In this document: one piece after another, positions 51,986 through 61,430 of the stretch
Layout: each line of letters starts with the position of its first letter
How positions within the stretch are numbered: the first letter of the stretch is position 1
Assembly: GCF_016863035.1 (NCBI RefSeq)
Contig: NZ_BOOC01000020.1
Span: 1 to 64,000, forward strand
Direction of reading: 5' to 3'
Length of the DNA: 64,000 bases
DNA from: Microbispora corallina
GTDB lineage: Bacteria; Actinomycetota; Actinomycetes; Streptosporangiales; Streptosporangiaceae
Made by a program: the position numbers and the translations under genes
The notes under the pieces: generated by a model
What the model was told of the DNA's origin: nothing
The model's input: the letters and a program-made list of their open reading frames with translations, nothing else
Database searches by the model: none

Positions 51986-52033
51986 CCCGCGCGTGAACCC
52001 GCGACCCGCGGATCCGGCCGCGCGCACGGCTGA

Positions 52034-52067
52034 CCGCGGCGCCGAGACGAAGGCCTCGGCGCCGCGG
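52034..52067. terminator. Bidirectional hairpin
   Basis: Perfect 13-bp arms CCGCGGCGCCGAG and CTCGGCGCCGCGG around an 8-nt loop, between convergent STAS and glycoside hydrolase genes. Confidence 0.8.
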
Positions 52068-52084
52068 CCGGCTCGATCGCTCGA

Positions 52085-53917
52085 TCAGCTCGCGGTGCAG
52101 GCGATCGGCGAGGGGACGGCGTTCGCGCCGGGGGCGGTGCCGGTGAAGCCGAACGTCGTGGAGGCGCCGGGCGCGAGCGAGCCGTTGTAGCTCACGTTCT
52201 TCACGGTCACCGAGGCGCCCGACTGGGACACCGTTCCGTTCCACAGCTGGCCGACGGTCTGGCCGTTCGCGAACGTCCAGCCGACCGTCCAGCCGGAGAC
52301 GGCGGTGGTCCGGGTGTTCGTGACGGACACCTCACCCTGGAAGCCGCCGGGCCACGAGTTCGTGATCGTGTACGTCGCCGTGCATCCCTGCCCGGAGGTG
52401 GGCGTGGGGGTGGGTGTGGGCGTCCGGCTCGGCGACGGGCTCGGCGAGGGGCTCGGCGACCGGGTGGGGCTGGGGGACGGCGAGGGCGTGCCGCCGCCCG
52501 AGGCCTTCAGCACGGTGATCGAGTACGGCGGGAGCGTGATCGAGGTCGCCGAGGAGCCGGTGGTCGTCGAGATCGAGGTGGCGCCCTTCTTCCACTGCAG
52601 AACGGTGCCGCCCCCCGGGGAGAACCCGGAGTACGACAACGCGACGGTCGTGGAGTTGGACGGGTCCTTGTTGACCAGGAGCACGTTGACCCCGCCGGAG
52701 GTCTTCACCGCGTGCGCCGCGAGCAGCGGGTTGGACGACGTGGCCTGCACGATGGCGTCCCCCGGCGACCCGGCCCTCCCGGCCATCGCCAGTCCGTAGT
52801 AGGGCGGGAACGGCGTGTTCAGGGCCGGCTCGCCCGAGCTTCCCGACGACAGGACGCCCTCGTCGTGATAGTCGGCCGTGCCGTCGTCGTTGGTGCCGGG
52901 TGACTGGCTCGTGCCGTTGTGCGTGTTCCACCAGTCGAGGTTGAACGCGCCGTTCTCGTACCAGGCGAACCGGGTGTCGGCGGCGAACAGGGCCGCGGTC
53001 GCGCTGGTGAGCTGGTAGCCCGGATTCATCTCGGTCACCGCGATGCCGATGCCCGGTGCCCTGCTCCCCGCGTACTGGCCGATGAGCGACCGGAGCGTGC
53101 TCACCATCGACGGGATCTGGGCGGCCTTGGTCAGGCTGTCGGCGGCCGAGGACGCCCCCGGGTACCAGTGGACGATCACGAAGTCGGCCTTGTCCTGCAC
53201 GATCGACATCACGGTGTGGTTCCAGTCGGCGCCGTCGCCGGAGCCCACGACGCCGTCCGGCCATCCTCCGGGCGTGGTGAGAACCACGCCGACCTTGATG
53301 GAGGGGTCCACGGCCTTCATCGCCGAGATGTACTGCAGCACGTTGGTGGCGTACGCCCGGGGGCTCTTGTCGGAGTGGGTGTCGTTCTCCCAGCCGGAGC
53401 CGTAGTGGCCGTTGCCGTAGACCTCGTTGCCGATCTCCCAGAGCTTCGCGCCGTACCCCTTGGTGACGTTCGCGTACCGCACCCAGTCGGCCGCCTCCTG
53501 CGGGGTGCCGCTCCCGTAGTTCGCGATGATCACCGGCTGCGCGCCGATCGCGCGGACCGTGCCCATGTACGTGTCGAAGTCGGTGCCGGGCGCGACGTAG
53601 CCGCCGTCGGCCGTGTTCGTCTTCCAGTGGTAGATGTCGCCGTACGAACCGCCGGGGTAGCGGACCGCCGTGACCCCGGCGTCCTTGAGCAGCCCGGAGA
53701 CGGCCGAACTGTTCATGTTCCCGTCGTAGACGGCGGCGTTGACGCCGTGCCCGGCGGCGGGGATCGTGCCGCGGCTCGCCGCGGCGTCGACGGTGACGGT
53801 CGCGGTGGTCGCCGCGGACGCGGGCGGCGCGCCGAGCGCCGCGGAGGCGGCGGCGAGTGCCGCCGCCGCGATCAGGGCCACGCCGGCACGCCGTCGGGGG
53901 TGGAGCAAGCCGTGCAT
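52085..53917 (-). CDS. Secreted clan GH-A glycoside hydrolase with CBM2
   Basis: 610 residues from ATG 53917, GAGGAGT upstream. Signal peptide (VALIAAAALAAASAALG, cleavage near PPASA). Residues 40-400: (beta/alpha)8 hydrolase resembling actinobacterial cellulose-binding arabinofuranosidase-like proteins, with acid/base E165 in WEIGNEVYG and nucleophile E296 in AVTEMNPGY. A beta-sandwich accessory domain follows to about 495. A long PSPSPSP/TPTPTPT linker leads to a CBM2 (TYTITNSWPGGFQGEV) from about 510. Attacks plant cell-wall polysaccharide; exact specificity uncertain. Confidence 0.88.
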   Translation of the reverse strand: MHGLLHPRRRAGVALIAAAALAAASAALGAPPASAATTATVTVDAAASRGTIPAAGHGVNAAVYDGNMNSSAVSGLLKDAGVTAVRYPGGSYGDIYHWKTNTADGGYVAPGTDFDTYMGTVRAIGAQPVIIANYGSGTPQEAADWVRYANVTKGYGAKLWEIGNEVYGNGHYGSGWENDTHSDKSPRAYATNVLQYISAMKAVDPSIKVGVVLTTPGGWPDGVVGSGDGADWNHTVMSIVQDKADFVIVHWYPGASSAADSLTKAAQIPSMVSTLRSLIGQYAGSRAPGIGIAVTEMNPGYQLTSATAALFAADTRFAWYENGAFNLDWWNTHNGTSQSPGTNDDGTADYHDEGVLSSGSSGEPALNTPFPPYYGLAMAGRAGSPGDAIVQATSSNPLLAAHAVKTSGGVNVLLVNKDPSNSTTVALSYSGFSPGGGTVLQWKKGATSISTTTGSSATSITLPPYSITVLKASGGGTPSPSPSPTRSPSPSPSPSPSRTPTPTPTPTSGQGCTATYTITNSWPGGFQGEVSVTNTRTTAVSGWTVGWTFANGQTVGQLWNGTVSQSGASVTVKNVSYNGSLAPGASTTFGFTGTAPGANAVPSPIACTAS

Positions 53918-54018
53918 GAGGACTCCTCGGGGACGTTCGCGTGCGGGTCCGCCCGCACGGCGCCGTGGTGGGCGCGAACACGGGGATCCTTGCCTCGGCG
54001 GCTCGAAAGGGTCAACGA

Positions 54019-54032
54019 TGCGAGCGCTATCA
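54019..54032. promoter_or_regulatory. LacI-type operator-like site before the glycoside hydrolase
   Basis: TGCGAGCGCTATCA has the AGCGCT core and TG/CA ends of CelR/CebR boxes and matches that site at 11 of 14 positions. It lies 100 bp upstream of the hydrolase start and 98 bp before the cupin gene start. Confidence 0.5.
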
Positions 54033-54129
54033 ACGCTGCGACCTGCTCGTATTTTTGACGGACGATGCAACTTTCACCGTGGGCGAGCGCATCGCGGCCG
54101 TCGTGCGGAGGGGCCGTAGGATCGGCGCC

Positions 54130-54738
54130 ATGCGCGTGATGACGCTGGCCGGTCTTCCCGGCGGGCCCTCGGTCCCGGCCGCCGACGACGCCGAGGCGCT
54201 GCGCGTCGCGGCCGCGTCCTTCACCGGCCCCGAGCCGGTGGTCGCGGTCGACGACGACGGACGGGTGCGCTTCCTGCGGCGCGACGTGACCGGCGCGTTC
54301 GTCGCCGTCCAGGAGCGCCCGCCGGTCGCCGAGGCCCTCGGCCTGCTCCCCCACCCCGAGGGCGGGTGGTACCGCGAGACGTGGCGGACGGCGGCAGGCG
54401 TCGAGCCCCCCGGCTACGGCGGCCGCCGCAGCACCGCGACCGGCATCTACTTCCTGCTCCAGCCCGGCGAGGAGTCCGTCTGGCACTCCGTGCGGTCGGA
54501 CGAGGTGTGGTTCTGGCACCGGGGCGGCCCGCTGGCCCTGGTGCTGGGCGGCGCGGGCGGGCGTCCCGGCGCGGAGACCGTGATCACGCTCGGCCCCGAT
54601 GTCGAGGACGGCCAGGTGCCGCAGGCGCTGGTGCCCGCGAGCACGTGGCAGGCGGCCCGGCCGGCCGGGGCCGAGGGCGTCCTGGTGAGCTGCGTGGTCT
54701 CCCCGGGGTTCGACTTCGCCGACTTCACCGCCCTCTGA
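54130..54738 (+). CDS. Cupin_5 (DUF985) family protein
   Basis: 202 residues from ATG 54130. Family signature ALGLLPHPEGGWYRETWR at residues about 69-86, followed by STATGIYFLLQPGEESVWHSVRSDEVWFWHRGGPL (core SVWHSVRSDEVWFW). The first 65 residues form an extra N-terminal segment of unclear fold. Probable sugar-epimerase-like or lyase-like cupin of unknown substrate. Confidence 0.85.
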   Translation: MRVMTLAGLPGGPSVPAADDAEALRVAAASFTGPEPVVAVDDDGRVRFLRRDVTGAFVAVQERPPVAEALGLLPHPEGGWYRETWRTAAGVEPPGYGGRRSTATGIYFLLQPGEESVWHSVRSDEVWFWHRGGPLALVLGGAGGRPGAETVITLGPDVEDGQVPQALVPASTWQAARPAGAEGVLVSCVVSPGFDFADFTAL

Positions 54739-54816
54739 CCCATCCGGCGTCGTCGCCATGGCGCCGCGCGTCGCGCGACTCCCGAGATCGAGTACGTCAC
54801 CCCGCCGGAGCCGCGG

Positions 54817-55353
54817 TCAGGCGCCGGGAAGGCCGACCCGGTCGGGCACCTGCCGGGGCAGGCCGCGCAGCCAGCCCTCGACGTCGTCGGGCCACCACCG
54901 GCCGGCCGACAGGTCGCGCAGCGCGTCCCGCACCGGGCCCGCGGAGGCCGGCGCGGGCACCACCCGGGTGGGCGCCGCCCCGGCCAGCACGCCCATCCAC
55001 CAGTGCCGCCGGGTGGGCGGCAGCCCGTCGGGGTCGAGGACGAGGTAGTAGTCCGGCAGCACGACCCGCTCGGCGCGCAGTGCCCCCACCGCGGCCTCGA
55101 CGGCGACCTCGAGCGCGCCCACGGGAGCCGTCCCGTCGAAGAAGCCCACCCAGGCGTCGCCGACCTCGCCGAGGGGGTCGCCGTCGTGGACCACGTACGT
55201 CGTCGCCGCCCGCGCCGCGGCGTCGGTGACCTCGGCAGGCGACCGTTCCCCGCCGACGATCGCGCGGACGTTGTGCAGCCCGCCCAGGCCCCCGACGACC
55301 TCCGCCGCCCGTTCGCCCGCCACCACGACCACCGTGCTGCTCAGCCGTCGCAT
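54817..55353 (-). CDS. Conserved hypothetical protein, 178 residues
   Basis: From ATG 55353. Begins with a strand-loop (STVVVVAGERAAEVVGGLGG), then YVVHDGDPLGEVGDAWVGFF and RVVLPDYYLVLDPDGLPPTRRHWWMGVL, and ends in a W-rich region (GRWWPDDVEGWLRGLP). The overall pattern suggests an alpha/beta fold, but no motif identifies a function. Divergent from the aldehyde dehydrogenase by 120 bp. Confidence 0.7.
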   Translation of the reverse strand: MRRLSSTVVVVAGERAAEVVGGLGGLHNVRAIVGGERSPAEVTDAAARAATTYVVHDGDPLGEVGDAWVGFFDGTAPVGALEVAVEAAVGALRAERVVLPDYYLVLDPDGLPPTRRHWWMGVLAGAAPTRVVPAPASAGPVRDALRDLSAGRWWPDDVEGWLRGLPRQVPDRVGLPGA

Positions 55354-55473
55354 ACCGGGCAGTCTAGGCGTTCTGTCCATGCTCGTCGCCGACCTGGCGG
55401 GCCGGCGGGTGAGGGGGCCGCGCCGCAGGGTAGAGCCTCGACAGTCACAGGGGGAGACGAGAAGGGAGCCGCC

Positions 55474-56904
55474 GTGCGGGACGACGACCGCTGGGTGCTG
55501 GCAGGCGACGGGTGGACGGCGAGCGCGAGCGCGGACGGCCTGACGATCGAGGACCCGGCGACGGGGGAGCCGGTCGGCCGGGTGCCGGCCGGCTGCGCGG
55601 AGGACGTCGGACGGGCCGTCACGGCGGCCAGGCGGGCGCAGCCCTCCTGGGCGCGGACGGCGCCCGCCGAACGGGCGGCCTGCCTGCACCGCGCCGCCGG
55701 CCGGGTGAGCGAACGCGCCGCCGAGCTGGCGGAGCTGGTGACGCGGGAGATGGGCAAGCCGATCGGCGACGCCCGGGGCGGTGTGGAGGCGGGGATCGGC
55801 ACACTGCGCCAGTACGCCGAGCTGGGACCCCTCCACCGCGGCCGCAGCCTCCAGGGCGGCTGGAACGCGACCGACCTGATGGTGCACGAGCCGCGCGGCG
55901 TCGTCGCCGTGATCACCCCGTGGAACGACCCCGTGGCCATCGCCTGCGGCCTGATCGGAGCCGCCGTCGTGACCGGGAACGCGGTCGTGCACAAGCCGTC
56001 CGAGCGGACGCCGCACACCGGCGCGCTACTCGCCGAGCTGATGGCCGCCGAGCTGCCGCCCGGCGTGCTGACCGTCGTGCCGGGCGACCGGAGGGCGGGC
56101 GAGCCGCTGGCGGCCCACCCGGACGTCGACCTGGTCGCGCACGTCGGCTCGACGGCCGCCGGCCGGGCGATCGCCGCGGCCGCCGCGCGGACGGGCGCCG
56201 CCACGCTCCTGGAGAACGGGGGGAAGGACCCGCTGATCGTGGACGCGGGGGTGGACGTGAAGTGGGCCGCCGGGCAGGCCGCCACCGGCTGCTTCGCCAA
56301 CGCCGGGCAGATCTGCACCTCGGCCGAGCGCGTCTACGTGCACCGCGACGTCGCCGACGCGTTCCTCGCGGCGCTCGTCCAGCGGGCGGAGGAACTGCGG
56401 CCCGGCCCGGGGCTGGACGAGGGGACGACGCTCGGCCCCCTCGTGGACCGGGCCCAGCGAGACGTCGTCGACCGGCACGTGCGCGCCGCCGTCGAGGCCG
56501 GCGCCCGCGTGCTGACCGGCGGACGGGTGCCGGAGGGGCCGGGCGCGTTCTACCCGCCCACCGTCCTGGCCGGCTGCACCGACGAGATGGAGATCATGCG
56601 CGAGGAGACGTTCGGCCCGGTGGCGGCCGTCCGGGTTGTCGGCTCGTTCGGCGAGGCGCTGGAGCTGGCCCGCGTCTCCCGGTACGGCCTCGCCGCCACC
56701 GTCCTCACCCCGTCGATGGCCAACGCGCAGCGGGCGTGGCGCGAGCTCCCCGTCGGGACCGTCAAGGTCAACGCGGTCTTCGGCGGGGCGCCCGGCGGGG
56801 CGGCCCAGCCGGTGCGCGGCAGCGGCCACGGCTTCGGGTACGGCCCCGAGCTCCTCGACGAGATGACCCACACCAAGGTCGTCCACCTCACCCCGCATCC
56901 CTAG
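55474..56904 (+). CDS. Aldehyde dehydrogenase family protein
   Basis: 476 residues from GTG 55474 with GAAGGGAG upstream. Catalytic C281 in AGQICTSAERV, general base E247 in LLENGGKDP, N151 in TPWNDP, and EEGPxxP-type motif REETFGPVAAV. NAD(P)-dependent oxidation of an aldehyde to an acid; substrate group (succinate semialdehyde or benzaldehyde type) not resolved. Single gene. Confidence 0.95.
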   Translation: MRDDDRWVLAGDGWTASASADGLTIEDPATGEPVGRVPAGCAEDVGRAVTAARRAQPSWARTAPAERAACLHRAAGRVSERAAELAELVTREMGKPIGDARGGVEAGIGTLRQYAELGPLHRGRSLQGGWNATDLMVHEPRGVVAVITPWNDPVAIACGLIGAAVVTGNAVVHKPSERTPHTGALLAELMAAELPPGVLTVVPGDRRAGEPLAAHPDVDLVAHVGSTAAGRAIAAAAARTGAATLLENGGKDPLIVDAGVDVKWAAGQAATGCFANAGQICTSAERVYVHRDVADAFLAALVQRAEELRPGPGLDEGTTLGPLVDRAQRDVVDRHVRAAVEAGARVLTGGRVPEGPGAFYPPTVLAGCTDEMEIMREETFGPVAAVRVVGSFGEALELARVSRYGLAATVLTPSMANAQRAWRELPVGTVKVNAVFGGAPGGAAQPVRGSGHGFGYGPELLDEMTHTKVVHLTPHP

Positions 56905-56985
56905 CGGCGCCCGGAGATCGGGACCGTGTTCGCCTCTCCCGCGATCAAGGCCGTACCATCGGGGATGTACGACGAGGGGAGTGCC

Positions 56986-57792
56986 GTGAACGAGATCAAG
57001 GCACCGGCGGGCGTCGACCCGCTGAAGCCCAGCGTCGCCCGGATGTACGACTACTACCTGGGCGGCAAGGACAACTTCGCGGCGGACCGGGAGGCCGCGG
57101 AGAAGATCATCGAGATCCTTCCCAACCTCCCCGACATCGCCCGCGAGAACCGCGACTTCCTGATCCGGGCCGTCACGTACCTCTCCCGGCAGGGCGTACG
57201 GCAGTTCCTCGACGTCGGCGCCGGGCTTCCGACGCAGCGCAACGTCCACCAGGTCGCCCAGGAGCTGGCGCCGGAGTCCCGGATCGTCTACGTGGACAAC
57301 GACCCCATCGTCCTCGTGCACGCGCGGGCCATCCTGGCGGAGAACGACCGGGTGCGCGCCATCGAGGCGGACATGCGCGAGCCCGAGGCGCTCGTCGACC
57401 ATCCGGAGGTCCGCGAGCACCTCGACTTCTCCCGCCCCGTCGCCGTGCTGCTGCTCGGGGTCCTGCACTTCATCCCGGACGACGAGGAGGCCGGGAAGAT
57501 CGTCGCGGCACTGCGGACCCCGCTCGCGGCGGGCAGCTACCTCGTCGTGTCCCACGGCTCGATCGGCGAGCTGAGCGAGGGTCAGGAGGAGGAGGGCCGG
57601 AAGGTCTTCAGCCAGACCTCCGTCCCCGGCACCACCTCGCGCTCCCTCGACCAGGTGCGCGCGTTCTTCGATGGCCTCGACCTGGTCGAGCCGGGAGTGG
57701 TGCCGCTGCACGAGTGGCGGCCCGACGCCGACTACGCCGTCGTGCGGGAGGGCAAGGCCGGCGCCCTCGGCGGCATGGGCCGAATCTCCTGA
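56986..57792 (+). CDS. SAM-dependent methyltransferase, PF04672 (DUF574) family
   Basis: 268 residues from GTG 56986, GAGGGGAG upstream. N-terminal signature SVARMYDYYLGGKDNF, motif I FLDVGAGLPT (74-83), and the acidic VYVDNDPIVL. This family is abundant in actinobacteria and largely uncharacterised. Cytoplasmic. Confidence 0.93.
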   Translation: MNEIKAPAGVDPLKPSVARMYDYYLGGKDNFAADREAAEKIIEILPNLPDIARENRDFLIRAVTYLSRQGVRQFLDVGAGLPTQRNVHQVAQELAPESRIVYVDNDPIVLVHARAILAENDRVRAIEADMREPEALVDHPEVREHLDFSRPVAVLLLGVLHFIPDDEEAGKIVAALRTPLAAGSYLVVSHGSIGELSEGQEEEGRKVFSQTSVPGTTSRSLDQVRAFFDGLDLVEPGVVPLHEWRPDADYAVVREGKAGALGGMGRIS

Positions 57793-57924
57793 CGCTCCCC
57801 CGGTGATCGGGCCGGTGGCGGAACGGGGCCAGGTTTGACCCGACACTGGGCATGAGTCGCGTGATCGGGGCGGATGTCCCGCTTACCGTCGTCCCCGTAC
57901 CGTCCACGACCTCGGGGGAGACTC

Positions 57925-58521
57925 ATGCTCATCTGTACGGCTGCCGCCGCGCTCGCGGCGGCCCTCTTCGCCGGACCGCTCGGAGCCGCCGGCAACGGCC
58001 CCTCCGGCGACGCGTCCGGATCGCTCCCCCAGGACGCGGCGCCCTACTCCGAAACGCCGTACTCCGAGGCGCCCTACTCGGAAGACCCCTACGCGCCCGC
58101 GGACCCCTCGGCCGCCGACCCGGGACCCGTCGACGCGCAGGCCGCCGATCCGGAACCGGTCAACGCCACGACCGGGACCCCTGAGATTTCGCAGCCGGCG
58201 GCCACCCAGGCGCCGCCCGCCACGACGACCTCCTACGTCCCGCGGCCCGCCGCCACCCCCAAGGTGATCCACAAGATCATCAAGGGGAAGAACGGGATCC
58301 CGCACGAGATCCTGGTCGTCCCGATCCCCGCGGACCCGGGCCAGAAGGGGCCGGTCCCCGTCGCCATGCCCGACCTCGGCTATCAGGCGTTCCACTCGCG
58401 GTCGAAGCTCCGCCGTCCCGAGCACAAGGCGCGCAACGCGGGCAAGGGACATGGCAGGCGGACCAACCGGGGCAAGGCGCGCGACCGGGGCCGCGGCGCG
58501 GGCTCCCAGACGGACCTGTGA
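57925..58521 (+). CDS. Secreted proline-rich, basic-tailed protein
   Basis: 198 residues from ATG 57925, GGGGGAG upstream. Signal peptide (ICTAAAALAAALFAGPLGAAG), then three PYSE repeats (PYSETPYSEAPYSEDPY), a Pro/Ala-rich spacer, IHKIIKGKNGIPHEILVVPIP, and a basic end (KARNAGKGHGRRTNRG). Likely extended and cell-envelope associated. Function unknown. Confidence 0.7.
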   Translation: MLICTAAAALAAALFAGPLGAAGNGPSGDASGSLPQDAAPYSETPYSEAPYSEDPYAPADPSAADPGPVDAQAADPEPVNATTGTPEISQPAATQAPPATTTSYVPRPAATPKVIHKIIKGKNGIPHEILVVPIPADPGQKGPVPVAMPDLGYQAFHSRSKLRRPEHKARNAGKGHGRRTNRGKARDRGRGAGSQTDL

Positions 58522-58633
58522 CATCCGGGTTTTCCGCCATCGTGCTCTCCTGATCGGGAAATGCCGCTTATCTCCCGCCTCGCCGTGATCGTTGTGGGTA
58601 GCGTTGCGACGTCCTACGCAGGCGGGAGTGGAG

Positions 58634-59785
58634 ATGACGGCGATCCTGGACGCGTCGCGGCCGGTTCCCTTCGACGCGGCGTGCCCGCTCGTCGGGGTGG
58701 AGGAGGAGTACCTGCTCGTCGACCCGGTGACGCGGGAGGTGGCGCCCGGCGCCGCGGCGGTGGTCGAGCGCGCCGCCGCCGAGCTGGGCGGGCGGGCCGG
58801 CACCGAGATCACCCGCTTCCAGGTGGAGGCGAGGACCGACCCCTGCTCCCACGCGGCGGAGCTGGAGGCGCAACTGCGGGGGATGCGCGCGGTGGTGGCC
58901 GCCGCGGCCCGGGCCGAGGGGCTGGCCGCGGTGGCCTCCGGGACGCCCGTCCTCGGCGACGCGGTCCCGCCGCCCATCACCGACCACCCCCGGTACGGCG
59001 TGGGCATCGCGACCTACCGGGCGCTGCACGACGAGCAGAGCATCTGCGCGGGCCACGTCCACGTGCACCTGCCCGACCGGGAGCGGGCCGTGCTCGTCTC
59101 CAACCACCTGCGGCCGTGGCTGCCGGTGCTGATCGCGCTGACGGCCAACTCGCCGTTCTGGACCGGCCGGGACACCGGGTACGCGAGCTGGCGGACGCTG
59201 TGCTGGAACAAGTGGCCGGTGGCCGGCCCCCCGCCGTACTTCGCCTCGCTCGCGGACTACGAACGGCTGGTCGGCACGCTGACCGAGGCCGGGGTGCTGG
59301 TCGATCCGGGCACGATCTTCTGGGACGTGCGGCCCTCGTCCCGGCTCCCGACGATCGAGGTCCGGGTGACCGACGTCCCCGCGACGGCGGAGGAGTCCGT
59401 GCTGCTCGCCATGGTCGTGCGGGCGCTGGTCGTCACCGCGTCGCGGCGGGTGGAGCAGGGCGACCCCGGGCCGCTCCTGTCGGCCGAGCTGCTCCGCGTG
59501 GCGTACTGGCAGGCCGCCCGCGACGGCCTCGCCGGCGACGGCGTCGACCCGGCGACCGGGGAGCGACGGCCCGCAGGAGAGCTGGTCGCGGCCCTGCTGC
59601 GGCACATCACGCCCGCCCTCGAGGAGACGGGCGACCTGACGACGGTGTCCAGGCGGCTGGACCGGCTGCGCCGCACCGGCACGGGCGCCGACCGGCAGCG
59701 GGCCGCGCACGCCCGGCGCGGCAGGCCCGCCGACGTGGTCGACCACCTCGTCGCACACCTGGTCGACGGCGTCCTGGAGGCGTGA
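58634..59785 (+). CDS. Carboxylate-amine ligase, YbdK/GCS2 family
   Basis: 383 residues from ATG 58634, GGCGGGAG upstream. GCS2 hallmarks: LVGVEEEYLLVDP at the N-terminus, RFQVEARTDPC, AGHVHVHLPDRE and IEVRVTDVP. ATP-dependent ligase with weak glutamate-cysteine ligase activity in homologues. Ends 11 bp before the convergent monooxygenase. Confidence 0.93.
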   Translation: MTAILDASRPVPFDAACPLVGVEEEYLLVDPVTREVAPGAAAVVERAAAELGGRAGTEITRFQVEARTDPCSHAAELEAQLRGMRAVVAAAARAEGLAAVASGTPVLGDAVPPPITDHPRYGVGIATYRALHDEQSICAGHVHVHLPDRERAVLVSNHLRPWLPVLIALTANSPFWTGRDTGYASWRTLCWNKWPVAGPPPYFASLADYERLVGTLTEAGVLVDPGTIFWDVRPSSRLPTIEVRVTDVPATAEESVLLAMVVRALVVTASRRVEQGDPGPLLSAELLRVAYWQAARDGLAGDGVDPATGERRPAGELVAALLRHITPALEETGDLTTVSRRLDRLRRTGTGADRQRAAHARRGRPADVVDHLVAHLVDGVLEA

Positions 59786-59796
59786 CCCCGGCGGGT

Positions 59797-61425
59797 CTAC
59801 CCGACCAGCTCGGAGAGGAACGCGCGCAGCGGCTCGACGTGGCGGACCGGGTCGCGCCACTGGGCCAGCAGGTCCTCGAGCAGGTGCCGCTCCGCGACCT
59901 GCTCGCCTCCCCGCCAGGCTCGTACGACCGGGTGGAGGAACGCGCTCTCGTGGGCGCGCTCGGGGACCGGGTGGCGGCGGATGGCGAAGACGTCCGGGTG
60001 GTCCCGCCGGCCCCACCGCAGCGTCACCGTCAGGCAGAGCCCGTCGCCGCCGAACCGCTCGACCGCGTAGTCCTCCGGCAGGTCGGCGACGTGGCGGATC
60101 CGCGACCCGTCCACCACGTAGACGTCGCACAGGTACTCGAACTGCGTCCACAGCGCCGAGCTGTAGTTCACCCGCTCCAGGATGGTCGAGGTGAGCTGGT
60201 CGGCGTCGACCGGAAGCACCCGCTCCACCAGCGGGACCCCGTCGTACCGTTCGGCCAGCAGGGCGGCGAGCGTCCGCAGGTTGTAGCGGAAGCCGTCGAT
60301 GAACGCCGACGAGGCGCGCTTGAAGTCCCGGGCCTGCATGAGCGTGCCCGCGAAGTAGAGCCCGTCGACGTTCGCCGACTGGAAGTCGGGGCGGATCGCG
60401 GGCATCCGGCCGTTCGGCGCGAGGGCGGGACGGCACGACTCGCCGAACACCCCGGTGTCCATGGTGAAGCCGGTGCAGCGGATCACCGCGTCGTACTCCA
60501 GGAGCGCCTGCTCGTCGTCGGCCAGCGTGTAGGTGATGGCCGCCTTGTAACGGTCGCCCTCCCGCCAGATGCGGTCGACCTGGCATTCGAGCACGCCGTG
60601 CAGCGTCTTGAACCAGTAGCTGTCGAGCAGCGCGCCGTACTGGCCGCGCACGTGGCCCGGGTGCTTGCTCGTCCAGGCGAGCCGTACGGGACTGGGGCTG
60701 GCGAGGTGGATGACGGCGGCGTGCCCGAGCAGGGCGTGCGCGGTCTCGAACGCCGAGTTGCCCTTGCCGATGACGAGGACCCGCTTGTCCGCGAACCGCG
60801 CGCCGTCCGGCGGCACGTCCTCGTAGCCGACGGCCAGCTCGATGCCGGGGATGTCCGGCACGTGCGGCCCGCCCCAGCCGGTCGCCACGATGACGCAGTC
60901 GGCGCGGAACTCCTCGCCCGACGCGTGCACGACGAACCGCCCGTCCGCCTTCTCGATCCGTTCGACGGGGGTGGAGAACCGCACGTTCAGCCCGTGCCGC
61001 CGCCGGAAGTCGCCCAGATAGCGGACGAGGTCGTCGGCGTGCGGGAAGTACTCCTCCGAGTAGTGCGGGAACAGCAGCGAGGGATCGTCGTTGAGCAGGG
61101 AGTTCCAGTCCCAGCGCAGGGCGATCTCCGGGTCCTTCTCGCTGATGTGCACCTTGTTGAGCGAGATGAGCCTGCGGTGGCGCGGATAGCGCCGGAAGAA
61201 GGCGCCGGGGGCCGACTCGCGCTCCAGGACCAGGTAGTCGGCCCCGGCCCGGTGCAGGAAGTAGCCGAGCTGGAGGCCGCCCGGGCCCGCGCCGATGATC
61301 AGGTAGCGGTGGTCGCGCGCGTCGTTCCCGCCGCGTCCCTCCTGGTCGCCGGCCACGCCGTTCAGGAGGCGGTCGTCCTGGCCGGCGCCGCTCCCGTGCC
61401 GGTCGCCCGTCGCGGTCCCCCCCAC
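59797..61425 (-). CDS. FAD-dependent monooxygenase-like flavoprotein
   Basis: 542 residues from GTG 61425. Residues 40-75: FAD site YLIIGAGPGGLQLGYF; residues 218-230: NADPH site LVIGKGNSAFETAH; ATGWGGPHVPDIPG and FTMDTGVFG complete the FMO/ornithine-hydroxylase-like layout. The C-terminal 100 residues (HPDVFAIRRHPVPERAHES) are additional. Begins 6 bp after the AhpD-like gene stop, so the two are cotranscribed. Likely oxidises an organic substrate; identity unknown. Confidence 0.85.
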   Translation of the reverse strand: MGGTATGDRHGSGAGQDDRLLNGVAGDQEGRGGNDARDHRYLIIGAGPGGLQLGYFLHRAGADYLVLERESAPGAFFRRYPRHRRLISLNKVHISEKDPEIALRWDWNSLLNDDPSLLFPHYSEEYFPHADDLVRYLGDFRRRHGLNVRFSTPVERIEKADGRFVVHASGEEFRADCVIVATGWGGPHVPDIPGIELAVGYEDVPPDGARFADKRVLVIGKGNSAFETAHALLGHAAVIHLASPSPVRLAWTSKHPGHVRGQYGALLDSYWFKTLHGVLECQVDRIWREGDRYKAAITYTLADDEQALLEYDAVIRCTGFTMDTGVFGESCRPALAPNGRMPAIRPDFQSANVDGLYFAGTLMQARDFKRASSAFIDGFRYNLRTLAALLAERYDGVPLVERVLPVDADQLTSTILERVNYSSALWTQFEYLCDVYVVDGSRIRHVADLPEDYAVERFGGDGLCLTVTLRWGRRDHPDVFAIRRHPVPERAHESAFLHPVVRAWRGGEQVAERHLLEDLLAQWRDPVRHVEPLRAFLSELVG

Positions 61426-61430
61426 GCCCG

